Origin: SAR202-VII-2 sp965263165
Lineage (GTDB): Bacteria > Chloroflexota > Dehalococcoidia > Lucifugimonadales > SAR202-VII-2
DNA length: 64,000 bases
Direction of reading: 5' to 3'
NCBI GenBank assembly: GCA_965263165.1
Contig: OZ253584.1
Location: forward strand, 1,302,001-1,366,000
A program made the position numbers and the translations under genes. Under the pieces are notes generated by a model. The model searched no databases. It was not told where the DNA came from and saw only the letters and a program-made list of their open reading frames with translations. Positions 51,331-59,299 of this stretch are shown here, piece after piece. How positions within the stretch are numbered: position 1 is the stretch's first letter; each line of letters begins with the position of its first letter.

Positions 51331-53478
51331 CTACGGCGGGGGATTGCCCTCGTCGTAGAGGCCCCAGAAGGGCTTGCTGTACCCGGGGACGCGGGGCTCC
51401 GGCCAGTGGCCGTAATACTTGAGTTGGTCGTCCCGGGGCATTTTGGCCTGCCATCCCTTGATGAATTCCGAGAAGGGAACGCCCCTGCGCTTTCTGGCTT
51501 CCCGCTCTTCCGAGCGGAGCCGCTCGGTGGCCTGGTGGTCGATGATGAAGCCGTCCGGGTCGTAGGCGAGCTTGTAGACCTCTCTTGCCACCCTGTCTGA
51601 GATGAGCCCCTGAACGAGGTCTTTGACGACGAGGTCTGGGTCGCGCTCCAAGACGTCTCCGTAGCCGCCGCCGGAGCCGGTGTCGCCCACCATCATGTCG
51701 CCGACGTTGAACTCAGCGGCGTCGGTGCTGGAATCTTCGAAGTGGTAGTCGCCCTGAATGACCTGATCGTGGGCCAGGGTGTTCTGCGCCAGGTGGGGAA
51801 GCTGGCCCTTCTCCATCAGCTCTATGGCGTTCGTGTTGCGGATGGTCAGGCGCGGGTTGGGCGGACCCCAGTAGCCCCCGAAGAGGCCGGGGTTGTGACT
51901 GGTGAAGTCGGCGTTGCCCCACGATGTCATGATGGTGGGGTAGGGATAGGCCATGTCGACCTCAATGAGCGCCACCCCGCCGCGGTACTTTCCGAAGCCG
52001 TGGTAGTCCTTGGCCAAAAGCCCGCGGGCCACCATCGTAAAGGGGTAGCGAGTGTCCAGCTCCTCCACCTCCCCGGCGTCGGTGCACGACGCCCAATAGA
52101 AGCCGGTGGAGTGCTCGCCGTCGCCGTCGAAGCGGGCCCCCTGGCCGGCGCCGTTGCCCGTAGAACTGATGCCGGTGGACTGGTAGCCGTACAGGTTCGA
52201 GCCGAAGTAGATGTAAGCGACGAAGTTGCGGGAGAACGGGGCGCTCACGTTTTCTCGGTAGGGGCTGTCCCACAGCATCTTTGACCCTATGATGCTGAAG
52301 TTCTGGACCACCGCCGCCGAAACCATGGTCCCCTCTGTATGGGCGACGTTCTCTGGGGAGTTCGCCACGGAAGGCCCTTCGACGAGGAAGGTTATCGGTT
52401 CGAAGAGGCCCACGTTGGGCGGTAGGCCCCCGAAGAAGTAGGCGAAGAGGTAGACCGCTTGGGATGCCTTGACCAGGTGCCACGTCCCGTGTATGGGCCC
52501 CATGCCATTCGGAGGGGATACGCCCTGGACGAGGACGGTCATCTCCTCGCCTTCCTTGACCACGGTGGTCGGGATTCGGACGATGCCTCTGTCCGTGCCG
52601 ACGGTGTCGTTGAAGAGTATGTGACGGTAGACGCCGTCGTTCAGGTGAGCGATGCGCTGCCGGGCCATGATGCTGGACCGGGTTATGAGGCTTCTCAGGC
52701 TTCCGGCCACCGCGGCCGCTCCCCGCTTTTCGGCCTCCCTGAGCAGGCGATTCCTCATGCGCAGGCAGGTGGCCACCCGGGCCCGCAGCTCAGTGGCAAA
52801 GACGAAGGGATTGCGGACGGAGCCCGCCATGTAGTCCAGCATGTCCTTGCGAAGCTGGAAGTTCTCGCCGATCTTCACGCCGTGCATGTGGAACCCTTCC
52901 TGGAAGCGGCTCGTGGCATGGGGGTTGAACCCGCCGGGGGCCACCGACCCACAGTCGCCCTGGTGTCCGCCCACCTCCGACCAGGCGATCATCTCGCCGT
53001 TGTAGAAGATCGGCATGGCGGTGAACATGTCCGGAGCATGGGTTGAACCCGCCAGCGGATTGTTGAAGAAGAAGATGTCGCCATCCCTGACCCCGACGGT
53101 TGGGTCGTCCTTGTAGTACTTGAGGATGTACTTGGACTGGGCGTAGTTCAGCAGCGCGTGGAAGTGGATGCCGGTGGAGCAAACGGCTAGGTCGCCGGAC
53201 GGGGTGAAGAGCGCCGTGCTCATGTCGCCGGCCAGGATGATGTCGGAGATGGAGAGGTTCTGCCAGACCTCGCGGGCTTCCTCCACCACTGTGAGCATCT
53301 TGTGGTAGAAGATTTCTAGCTCGATGTCCGAGAGGGCATCGAGGCCCTCCTGCTCCAGAGGGTTGGGCGGGGCGATCTTCTCGATGATGACCTCAGGGTC
53401 CCATCCCGGCCCCTTGCCGTAGGCGTGGCGGTCGTAGACCAGGCCATCATGGAGCTTGATCTTGTACGTTAGGGTCAT
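51331..53478 (-). CDS. HyuB-type subunit (N-methylhydantoinase B / acetone carboxylase alpha-like)
   Basis: This 715-residue protein is longer than ordinary HyuB (about 550) and near the size of acetone carboxylase AcxB. It has VWQNLSISDIILAGDMS near the N-terminus, several conserved His-rich segments (TGIHFHALLNYAQ, VGGHQGDCG) and the C-terminal GDTGSGGGYGDVLERDPD block seen in carboxylase alpha subunits. The ATG at 53478 has AGGAG upstream. It lies between two HyuA-like genes, so it should be the catalytic carboxylase or amidohydrolase chain of a three-subunit ATP-dependent enzyme. Confidence 0.87.
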   Translation of the reverse strand: MTLTYKIKLHDGLVYDRHAYGKGPGWDPEVIIEKIAPPNPLEQEGLDALSDIELEIFYHKMLTVVEEAREVWQNLSISDIILAGDMSTALFTPSGDLAVCSTGIHFHALLNYAQSKYILKYYKDDPTVGVRDGDIFFFNNPLAGSTHAPDMFTAMPIFYNGEMIAWSEVGGHQGDCGSVAPGGFNPHATSRFQEGFHMHGVKIGENFQLRKDMLDYMAGSVRNPFVFATELRARVATCLRMRNRLLREAEKRGAAAVAGSLRSLITRSSIMARQRIAHLNDGVYRHILFNDTVGTDRGIVRIPTTVVKEGEEMTVLVQGVSPPNGMGPIHGTWHLVKASQAVYLFAYFFGGLPPNVGLFEPITFLVEGPSVANSPENVAHTEGTMVSAAVVQNFSIIGSKMLWDSPYRENVSAPFSRNFVAYIYFGSNLYGYQSTGISSTGNGAGQGARFDGDGEHSTGFYWASCTDAGEVEELDTRYPFTMVARGLLAKDYHGFGKYRGGVALIEVDMAYPYPTIMTSWGNADFTSHNPGLFGGYWGPPNPRLTIRNTNAIELMEKGQLPHLAQNTLAHDQVIQGDYHFEDSSTDAAEFNVGDMMVGDTGSGGGYGDVLERDPDLVVKDLVQGLISDRVAREVYKLAYDPDGFIIDHQATERLRSEEREARKRRGVPFSEFIKGWQAKMPRDDQLKYYGHWPEPRVPGYSKPFWGLYDEGNPPP

Positions 53479-53540
53479 GTCGGTTCTGCTCCTGTGGCTC
53501 CCTATCTGAGCTGGCTGATGACGGCGCAGGGCCCGCGCTG

Positions 53541-55673
53541 CTAGGCCATTTTCTCCAGCCATCCAGTCTTGTGCTTGTCCACGCTGAAGCTCCACCCGTC
53601 TGGCACGGCGCAGGACATTTCTTCCGCCTCTACGATCGCGGGGCCTTCAAGGCGCATGCCGGGGTCCAGCAGAGGGAGGCGATACACAGCCGTGTCCACA
53701 TAACCCTGCTCTGGAGTCCAGAAGACGTTCCGACTACCCAGCTTGGCCGCGCTGGGCGGCTGGTTGGTTACGGGGAACTCTGGAAGCCGCGTCTTCTCAT
53801 TCGCGCCGACCACGTTCAGGCGTATCAGATGAATTTCGGAGCCCGACTCGCCGGAGACGGCGCCTTGGCCGAATTGATTGCCGTACTCCTGCTCGAAGCC
53901 CTGGAACAGGTCTGCCAAGTCGCTTGCGTCATCGACGCGGAGCTTTGGCAGCGGGATGGTCAGGCGCTGCCGCTGGAGCCCATAGGACATCTCAAGCTCG
54001 AGTTGGAAGGCCACGTCATCCGGGCTGAGACCCTCCTCTTCCATGTCCCGCGTCGCCGACGCCATGAGTGTCTGGATTTCGCCATTCACCTCCGCCACCG
54101 CTTCCGTTATGAACACGCTGCTTCCAGGTGGCAGAATGACAATCTTGCGCCCAATCTCGTAGGTCTGTACAAGATCGAGGTTCAGCGCCCCGAACGCGCC
54201 GAACACGCTTCCGAAGGGGAAGACGGCCACGCGTGATATGTCGGCGAAGTCCGCATAGCCGGCGGCGTGGGCCGGAGAGGCGCCCCCCACGGCGAAGACT
54301 ACGAAGTCCCTGGGGTCAAGGCCGGAATGGAGAGCCGTGCGCATGAACAGCTCCTGGCCCATGATGCCTTCGATGACATGGCGGATGCTGTAGGCCGCCT
54401 CTTCCAGGGTTAGGCCCAGGGGCTCGGCGACCTTCTCCTGGATGGCCCGCACGGCGCGAGCCTTGTCCAGCTTGATCCGGCCGCCCAGGAAATAGTCAGG
54501 GTCCAGGTAGCCGAGAACGACGTCGGCGTCGGTCACCGTGGGCTCTGCGCCGCCACGGTTGTAGCAGGCCGGACCCGGCAACGAACGAGCGCTCTGCGGG
54601 CCAACTTGGAGTCGGCCCTCCTCGACGTGGGCGATGGAGCCACCGCCCGCTCCGATGGACCAATGAGCAATGACCGGGACCTGGACCCTCCACCGGTCGA
54701 AGATGGGGTCCTCTTCATACGTGCGTTCCTTGTCTTGGAGGACCAGGCCGGCGTCGAAGCTGGTGCCGCCCATGTCGGTAACCAGCACGTAGGGCAAGTT
54801 GTACTGTTCGGCCAGGGAGCGCCCCCCAAAGATGCCGGCCACGGGACCGCTGCCCAGCAGGTGGATGGGGCGGGTGCGGGATATCGAGGACGCGCCGCCG
54901 GTGCACTTGGCCAGGAAGAAGGGCCGTTGATACCCCATCTGCAGCAGGTCCGAGTTTATCTCTAGGAGGTGGTCCTCGGTGCTGACCCGAAGATAGGCGT
55001 CGATGATGGTCGTCAAGCTGCGGCGGTACTCTCCCATCTGGGGCGACACCTCGTGGGAGAGGAAGACGGGCATGCGGCCCAGGTAGAGCTCCGGGTACTC
55101 CTTGAGTATGACGTCCCGCACCATGCGTTCGTGGACGGAGTTGGTGAAGGAGTTCATCAGCACGACGACGAAGCCGCGCACGCCTTCATTGACGAGGGCC
55201 GTCACCTTTTCGACGACTTCGTCCTCGTCGAGGGGGGCCAGCACGTTGCCGCGGCTGTCGATTCGCTCCCGCAGGCTGAAGGTCAGCTCCCTGGGGACAA
55301 GGGGAGCGGGCTTCCGCGCCCGTCCCTTGGCGAAGCGGGTCTCGTAGGGCATGCCGTCGGCCCAGCTCCGAGACCGCCCAACGACCAGTGTGTCCTCGAA
55401 GCCCTGCGTGATGAGCAGTCCAAGACGGGGCCCCGTGCGCTCGATGAGCGCGTTCGTCCCCACGGTGGTTGAGTAGACAATGGCGTCGGAAGCGGGGACA
55501 GCCTCTTCAAGCGTCATGTCCAGCTTGTCCGACACGATCCGGACGCCGTTCATGAACCCTTCCTTCAGGTCGTAGTGCGTGGTCTCCGCTTTGCCCCAGG
55601 TAATTTGGCCGTCACGGATGATCATGGCGTCGGTGAAGGTGCCGCCGATGTCCAGGCCTATGCGAAGGCCCAT
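53541..55673 (-). CDS. HyuA-type subunit 1 (N-methylhydantoinase A / acetone carboxylase beta-like)
   Basis: This 710-residue ATPase-type subunit has DIGGTFTDAM near the N-terminus, TTVGTNALIERTG, TDMGGTSFDAGL and a SIGAGGGSIAHVE segment. It is first in the operon, 62 bp before the HyuB-like gene. In acetone or acetophenone carboxylases this chain activates the ketone and bicarbonate by phosphorylation; in N-methylhydantoinases and oxoprolinase it couples ATP to ring opening. Having two different HyuA chains with one HyuB recalls the alpha/alpha-prime/beta set of acetophenone carboxylase. No gamma-type small subunit is visible. Confidence 0.9.
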   Translation of the reverse strand: MGLRIGLDIGGTFTDAMIIRDGQITWGKAETTHYDLKEGFMNGVRIVSDKLDMTLEEAVPASDAIVYSTTVGTNALIERTGPRLGLLITQGFEDTLVVGRSRSWADGMPYETRFAKGRARKPAPLVPRELTFSLRERIDSRGNVLAPLDEDEVVEKVTALVNEGVRGFVVVLMNSFTNSVHERMVRDVILKEYPELYLGRMPVFLSHEVSPQMGEYRRSLTTIIDAYLRVSTEDHLLEINSDLLQMGYQRPFFLAKCTGGASSISRTRPIHLLGSGPVAGIFGGRSLAEQYNLPYVLVTDMGGTSFDAGLVLQDKERTYEEDPIFDRWRVQVPVIAHWSIGAGGGSIAHVEEGRLQVGPQSARSLPGPACYNRGGAEPTVTDADVVLGYLDPDYFLGGRIKLDKARAVRAIQEKVAEPLGLTLEEAAYSIRHVIEGIMGQELFMRTALHSGLDPRDFVVFAVGGASPAHAAGYADFADISRVAVFPFGSVFGAFGALNLDLVQTYEIGRKIVILPPGSSVFITEAVAEVNGEIQTLMASATRDMEEEGLSPDDVAFQLELEMSYGLQRQRLTIPLPKLRVDDASDLADLFQGFEQEYGNQFGQGAVSGESGSEIHLIRLNVVGANEKTRLPEFPVTNQPPSAAKLGSRNVFWTPEQGYVDTAVYRLPLLDPGMRLEGPAIVEAEEMSCAVPDGWSFSVDKHKTGWLEKMA

Positions 55674-55690
55674 GAGGCAACTCCCAAGGT

Positions 55691-55722
55691 CTGTTTACAA
55701 GGACTGTCCAACTGTTTACAAG
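55691..55722 (-). promoter_or_regulatory. Two direct repeats 21 bp apart in the hyu leader
   Basis: CTTGTAAACAG (minus strand) occurs at 55722-55712 and again at 55701-55691, exactly 21 bp or two helical turns apart. It lies about 18 bp upstream of the HyuA1 start and downstream of the promoter at 55776-55804, as expected for a repressor site or an RNA-level control element. Confidence 0.55.
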
Positions 55723-55775
55723 AAGTGGCCGTTCGAGCCTGCGGGCCCGAACGGCGCTGCCGTGGAGGCGGCTAG

Positions 55776-55804
55776 ATGGTATCGACGGAGTTTTGGGCTG
55801 TCAA
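55776..55804 (-). promoter_or_regulatory. Promoter of the HyuA-HyuB-HyuA operon
   Basis: A perfect TTGACA (55804-55799), 17-bp spacer and TACCAT (55781-55776) on the minus strand. The leader would be about 95 nt and contain the direct repeats at 55691-55722. Confidence 0.6.
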
Positions 55805-55892
55805 GGCGATTCGGCCCGTTGACCGTTAGGTGGCCCAACGCTAGGATGCGCTTCGTCCCGCTCCACGACGAGCGCTCGCCAGGCTTGCTGCA

Positions 55893-56723
55893 TTGCGTCC
55901 TTCCATCATCACTTTCACCACCGACTTCGGCGACGCCGACGCCTACGCCGCCTCAATGAAGGGGGTGGCGTTGGGAATCAACCCCGGCGCGATCCTAGTG
56001 GACGTCAGCCACGAGATAGACCGGGAAGACATCCTTCACGGCGCCTTCGTCCTTGCTGCCGCTTCCTCACATTTCCCCGACGGCGCCATTCACGTTGCGG
56101 TCGTTGATCCGGGTGTCGGCACGGACCGGAGGGCGCTAGCTGTGTGGACTGGCCGGCAGACGTTCGTGCTGCCGGACAATGGGCTGCTCTCCTTCCTGCT
56201 GCCGAACTCCGATGCCTCCCCTTCCATCAGCGAAGCGGGCCAGTTTCTGGCCCCTGCGCAGACGCCCGTTCCTCCAGGGTGGAGCGCCGTCTGCCTGACC
56301 AACGACGCCTACTGGCGAACCCCGGTCAGCGCAACGTTTCACGGGCGGGACATCTTCGCCCCGGTGGCGGCCCACATCTCAGCCGGGGTTGCGCTCGAGC
56401 GCTTGGGAGTGCCGGTGGACGCGCTGACGTGCCTCACCATTCCCGTTCCGAAATGGGAAGGAAACAGGATGGACGGAAACGTGGTGAGGGTGGACCGCTT
56501 CGGCAACCTGGTGTCAACAATTCCAAACGACGCTGTCTCTCAGTGCGTCAGGGTGGAGATTGCGGGGGCTTCGATGTCCGGGCTGTCGCAGCATTTTCAG
56601 GCAGGGGCTGGCCTGCTTGCGCTGAGGGGGAGCGGCGGCTATGTGGAAATCGCCCTGTCCGGCGGAAGCGCCGCGGACGCGCTGTGTTGCGGAGTGGGAG
56701 AGGTTGTGCGGGCGTTCCGATAA
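55893..56723 (+). CDS. SAM hydrolase (adenosyl-hydroxide transferase, DUF62 family)
   Basis: This 276-residue protein has the family motifs ITFTTDFGDADAY, VVDPGVGT, LPDNGLLS, FHGRDIFAPVAAH and DRFGNLVS. Characterised members split S-adenosylmethionine into adenosine and methionine using hydroxide; chlorinase and fluorinase relatives use halide, but the insertion of those enzymes is not evident here. It starts with TTG at 55893 and lies divergent from the hyu operon. The physiological role, perhaps SAM level control, is unclear. Confidence 0.88.
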   Translation: MRPSIITFTTDFGDADAYAASMKGVALGINPGAILVDVSHEIDREDILHGAFVLAAASSHFPDGAIHVAVVDPGVGTDRRALAVWTGRQTFVLPDNGLLSFLLPNSDASPSISEAGQFLAPAQTPVPPGWSAVCLTNDAYWRTPVSATFHGRDIFAPVAAHISAGVALERLGVPVDALTCLTIPVPKWEGNRMDGNVVRVDRFGNLVSTIPNDAVSQCVRVEIAGASMSGLSQHFQAGAGLLALRGSGGYVEIALSGGSAADALCCGVGEVVRAFR

Positions 56724-56772
56724 CCGGATGCAGGTTGGCGAAGGGCAGGGGGCGCCAGGAGGCGGGCTCCTT

Positions 56773-58239
56773 CTATAGCTCGGGCCGGAGCGAGCGCCAA
56801 TCGTGGGCTTGCTCGAAGGCGTAGGCGACCCGCAGCAGGGTTTCCTCACTCAACGGCGGTCCCAGCACCTGCAGGCCGACCGGCAAGCCGTCGACGAAGC
56901 CGCAGGGGACCGAAATGCCGGGAATCCCGGCGATGTTCGCCGGGATGGTGAAGACGTCGCTGAGATACATCTGCATTGGATCGCCGGTCTTCTCACCCAG
57001 CTTGAAGGCGGCGGTGGGAGAGGTTGGTGTGAGCAGCGCATCGTACTGCTGGAACGCCTGCTCGAATTCCCGGCGGATAAGGGTGCGGACCTTCTGCGCC
57101 TGCAGGTAATAGGCGTCGTAGTAACCGGCGGACAGCGCGTAGGCGCCCAGCAGGATGCGGCGCTTCACCTCCGGCCCGAAGCCGTTCTGGCGGGTGCGCT
57201 CGATGCCTTCCCAAACGTTCTGCGCGTCCGGGGCTGAGTAGCCGAACTTGACGCCGTCGTACCTGGCGAGGTTCGCGGAAGCTTCCGATGGAGCGATGAT
57301 GTAATAGACGGCAAGGGCGTAGGAGGTCGTTGGCAACGACGCGTCCCGATCGACCACGGCCCCCATGCTCTCCAGGCTGGCGATTGCGGCCTCAACGGCC
57401 GCGGCGACCCCGGGGTCCATGCCCTCCGGGAAGTATTCCTTTGGCGCCCCCAGCCGCATTCCCCGCACATCCGGAATGAGAGCCTGTGCGTAGTTGGGGG
57501 GAGCGTAGGGCGCGGAGGTGGAGTCGAGGGGGTCATGCCCTGCAATGGCGTTCATGGCGATGGCGCAGTCGGTGACGTCCTTGGCTAGGGGCCCGATCTG
57601 GTCGAGGGAGGAAGCAAAGGCGACGAGGCCGTACCGGCTGACCAGCCCGTACGTCGGCTTCATGCCGACCACGCCGCAGAGGGCAGCCGGTTGCCGTATG
57701 CTGCCGCCTGTGTCCGATCCCAGCGCGTAGGCGGCCTCGCCTGCGGCGACCGCGGCGGCGGGGCCGCCGGAGCTGCCGCCGGGAACTCTGTCGAGGCCCC
57801 AGGGGTTGTGGGTGGGAAAGAAGGCCGAGTTTTCAGTTGACGAGCCCATGGCGAACTCGTCCAAGTTGCCCTTGCCGAGGAAGACGGCGCCGGCCTCGCG
57901 GAGGCGGCTGACCACGGTGGCGTCATAGGGCGGCGCGAAGTTCTGGAGCATTTTGGAGGAGCAGGTTGTGGCCGCGCCTCTGGTCGCCAGGTTGTCCTTC
58001 AGCTGCATGGGCACGCCGGTCAGCGGTTCGCCCTCCCCCGCGGCCAGCAGGCGGTCGGCTTCCCTGGCTTGGTCGAGAGCGTCGGCCTCGAGGACCGTGA
58101 CGTAGGCCTTGACCTTGTCCTCCACGGCCTGGATCCGGTCCAGGTAGGCCCTGGTCAACTCCTCGGAGGAGACCTGGCGACTGTGCAGGAGGCCGGAAGC
58201 TTCGTGGGCGGTGAGGTTGTGCAGTGCGTCTGATGGCAT
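56773..58239 (-). CDS. gatA: Asp-tRNA(Asn)/Glu-tRNA(Gln) amidotransferase subunit A
   Basis: This 488-residue amidase-signature enzyme has the catalytic triad Lys81, cis-Ser156 (GGSSGG) and nucleophile Ser180 (GSDTGGSIR). It releases ammonia from glutamine for transamidation of mischarged tRNA. It is full length with clean similarity to GatA throughout, including VGMKPTYGLVSRYGLVAFASSLDQIGP-type sequence around residues 190-215. It follows gatC by 29 bp. gatB is not in the window. Confidence 0.95.
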   Translation of the reverse strand: MPSDALHNLTAHEASGLLHSRQVSSEELTRAYLDRIQAVEDKVKAYVTVLEADALDQAREADRLLAAGEGEPLTGVPMQLKDNLATRGAATTCSSKMLQNFAPPYDATVVSRLREAGAVFLGKGNLDEFAMGSSTENSAFFPTHNPWGLDRVPGGSSGGPAAAVAAGEAAYALGSDTGGSIRQPAALCGVVGMKPTYGLVSRYGLVAFASSLDQIGPLAKDVTDCAIAMNAIAGHDPLDSTSAPYAPPNYAQALIPDVRGMRLGAPKEYFPEGMDPGVAAAVEAAIASLESMGAVVDRDASLPTTSYALAVYYIIAPSEASANLARYDGVKFGYSAPDAQNVWEGIERTRQNGFGPEVKRRILLGAYALSAGYYDAYYLQAQKVRTLIRREFEQAFQQYDALLTPTSPTAAFKLGEKTGDPMQMYLSDVFTIPANIAGIPGISVPCGFVDGLPVGLQVLGPPLSEETLLRVAYAFEQAHDWRSLRPEL

Positions 58240-58268
58240 GGGGGGTTGGGTGTGGCGGGGAGGAGCGG

Positions 58269-58559
58269 CTATTCGTCGAGGACGGCGCGCACCCGGAAGT
58301 AGGCATCCTCGCGAAGGGGAGCGTTGGACAGGGCGTCCTCTCTGGACAGCGACGGCCTGGGAGCGTCATCGCGCAGCACGGTGTCGACCGCGCCGGGATG
58401 GCCGGTGGGTGTGACGCCCTCGACGTCCAACTCCTGGAGCGCCTGAAAGTGGCCAAGGATGCCGGAAAGCTCGGAGCGCATGCGCTCCAACTCCTCCTCG
58501 GTCATCGCCACCCGGCAGAGCGTGGCGATGTGCGCAACGTCGTCCCGGCTCAGCTCCAT
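58269..58559 (-). CDS. gatC: Asp-tRNA(Asn)/Glu-tRNA(Gln) amidotransferase subunit C
   Basis: This 96-residue GatC has the start SRDDVAHIATLCRVAMTEEE and a C-terminal REDAYFRVRAVLDE, as in the family. It stabilises GatA-GatB. GGGGG precedes the ATG at 58559, and a good promoter (58585-58613) lies directly upstream, so gatCA is its own transcript divergent from the glutaredoxin gene. Confidence 0.93.
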   Translation of the reverse strand: MELSRDDVAHIATLCRVAMTEEELERMRSELSGILGHFQALQELDVEGVTPTGHPGAVDTVLRDDAPRPSLSREDALSNAPLREDAYFRVRAVLDE

Positions 58560-58584
58560 GAAGACCCCCTTTGCAGCCTGCGCC

Positions 58585-58613
58585 AGTGTAGCAGAGGGGT
58601 TGTGGCCCTTCAA
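58585..58613 (-). promoter_or_regulatory. gatCA promoter
   Basis: TTGAAG (58613-58608), 17-bp spacer, TACACT (58590-58585) on the minus strand, just upstream of the gatC ribosome site. Confidence 0.65.
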
Positions 58614-58621
58614 CGCAGCGG

Positions 58622-58650
58622 TTGCGCCCGCCCTTGAACCTCGATACAAT
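58622..58650 (+). promoter_or_regulatory. Promoter of the glutaredoxin-like gene
   Basis: TTGCGC (58622-58627), 17-bp spacer, TACAAT (58645-58650), back to back with the gatCA promoter. Confidence 0.55.
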
Positions 58651-58682
58651 GCCTGCATATTCAGGGTTGGGAGGCAACGGCC

Positions 58683-58901
58683 TTGCCCGAGCCCGCGGTG
58701 CTCTACACTAGGCCCGACTGCTCCTACTCGGACGCGCTCAAGTACGACCTGGAACGAGACGGAGTAGCTTTCGAAGAGGTGGATCTCAGCATCCACCCAG
58801 GACGGCTGGCGGAGTTGGAGCAACTGACCGGGGGAGAACACATTACGCCGGTGCTAGTGGTTGATGGGCAGGTGACCGTGGGCTACCACGGCATAGGTTG
58901 A
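58683..58901 (+). CDS. Glutaredoxin-like CxxS protein
   Basis: This 72-residue thioredoxin-fold protein has a monothiol active site CSYS (cysteine with serine in place of the resolving cysteine), a cis-proline in HITPVLVVDGQV and a closing GYHGIG. It starts with TTG at 58683, after GGGAGG. Monothiol forms bind Fe-S clusters or reduce glutathionylated proteins; very small members like this have no settled role. It is monocistronic, with a hairpin 14 nt after the stop. Confidence 0.82.
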   Translation: MPEPAVLYTRPDCSYSDALKYDLERDGVAFEEVDLSIHPGRLAELEQLTGGEHITPVLVVDGQVTVGYHGIG

Positions 58902-58915
58902 GCCTTCTGAACAAA

Positions 58916-58932
58916 GAGAGCCGTCGGCTCTC
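58916..58932 (+). terminator. Small hairpin after the glutaredoxin-like gene
   Basis: GAGAGC (58916-58921), 5-nt loop, GCTCTC (58927-58932). No T-run follows, so termination is uncertain. It also lies 26 bp before tRNA-Asp. Confidence 0.35.
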
Positions 58933-58958
58933 GAAGGGACTCTGAAGAGCGTGTTCGC

Positions 58959-59034
58959 GGCCCGGTGGTGTAGCTTGGCTTAACACACCGCCCTGTCAAG
59001 GCGGAGATCGTGGGTTCAAATCCCATCCGGGTCG
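58959..59034 (+). tRNA. tRNA-Asp (GTC)
   Basis: A full cloverleaf: acceptor GGCCCGG with CCGGGTC (one G-T pair), D stem GTGT/ACAC, anticodon stem CCGCC/GGCGG with loop CTGTCAA (anticodon GTC), variable AGATC and T arm GTGGG-TTCAAAT-CCCAT. Discriminator G is followed by an encoded CCA (59035-59037). All invariant positions look normal. Confidence 0.96.
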
Positions 59035-59077
59035 CCACTTCCTTCTTGCCACTTCTTTCTCGCAGAACCCCAGCATA

Positions 59078-59126
59078 CTGCCCCCTCAGGGCGGAGGCCG
59101 CGGGTTCGGAGCCTCCATATGCGCCA
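59078..59126 (+). pseudogene. Degenerate copy of a tRNA 3' half
   Basis: This aligns with the 3' half of the tRNA-Asp above: an anticodon stem-like CTGCC...GGCGG around CCCTCAG, AGGCC for AGATC, GCGGGTTC for GTGGGTTC, and GCGCCA at the end. The T stem no longer pairs and there is no 5' half. It is best explained as a tRNA remnant, possibly left by an integration event at tRNA-Asp. The rest of 59038-59299 shows a short direct repeat (CCACTTCCTTCTTG / CCACTTCTTTCTCG) and nothing else. Confidence 0.5.
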
Positions 59127-59299
59127 CCATCCTGATACTGTAGACAATGCCGGGCTTCGAAGGGCATTCTCCTCTGCATCCATTCCTAACGTGAGGCGAT
59201 TTAGCGTGGGAAGGTACAAGGGCAACCGCGGCTACCTGATGCAGCATTGGACATCGCTTTCGACATAGACAGGATAGTCTTCACAAAGGCGAGATTACG

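Noticed and set aside
49123..55673. Plain 5-oxoprolinase
   Set aside because: Oxoprolinase has one HyuA and one HyuB part; two different HyuA chains and a long HyuB do not fit well.
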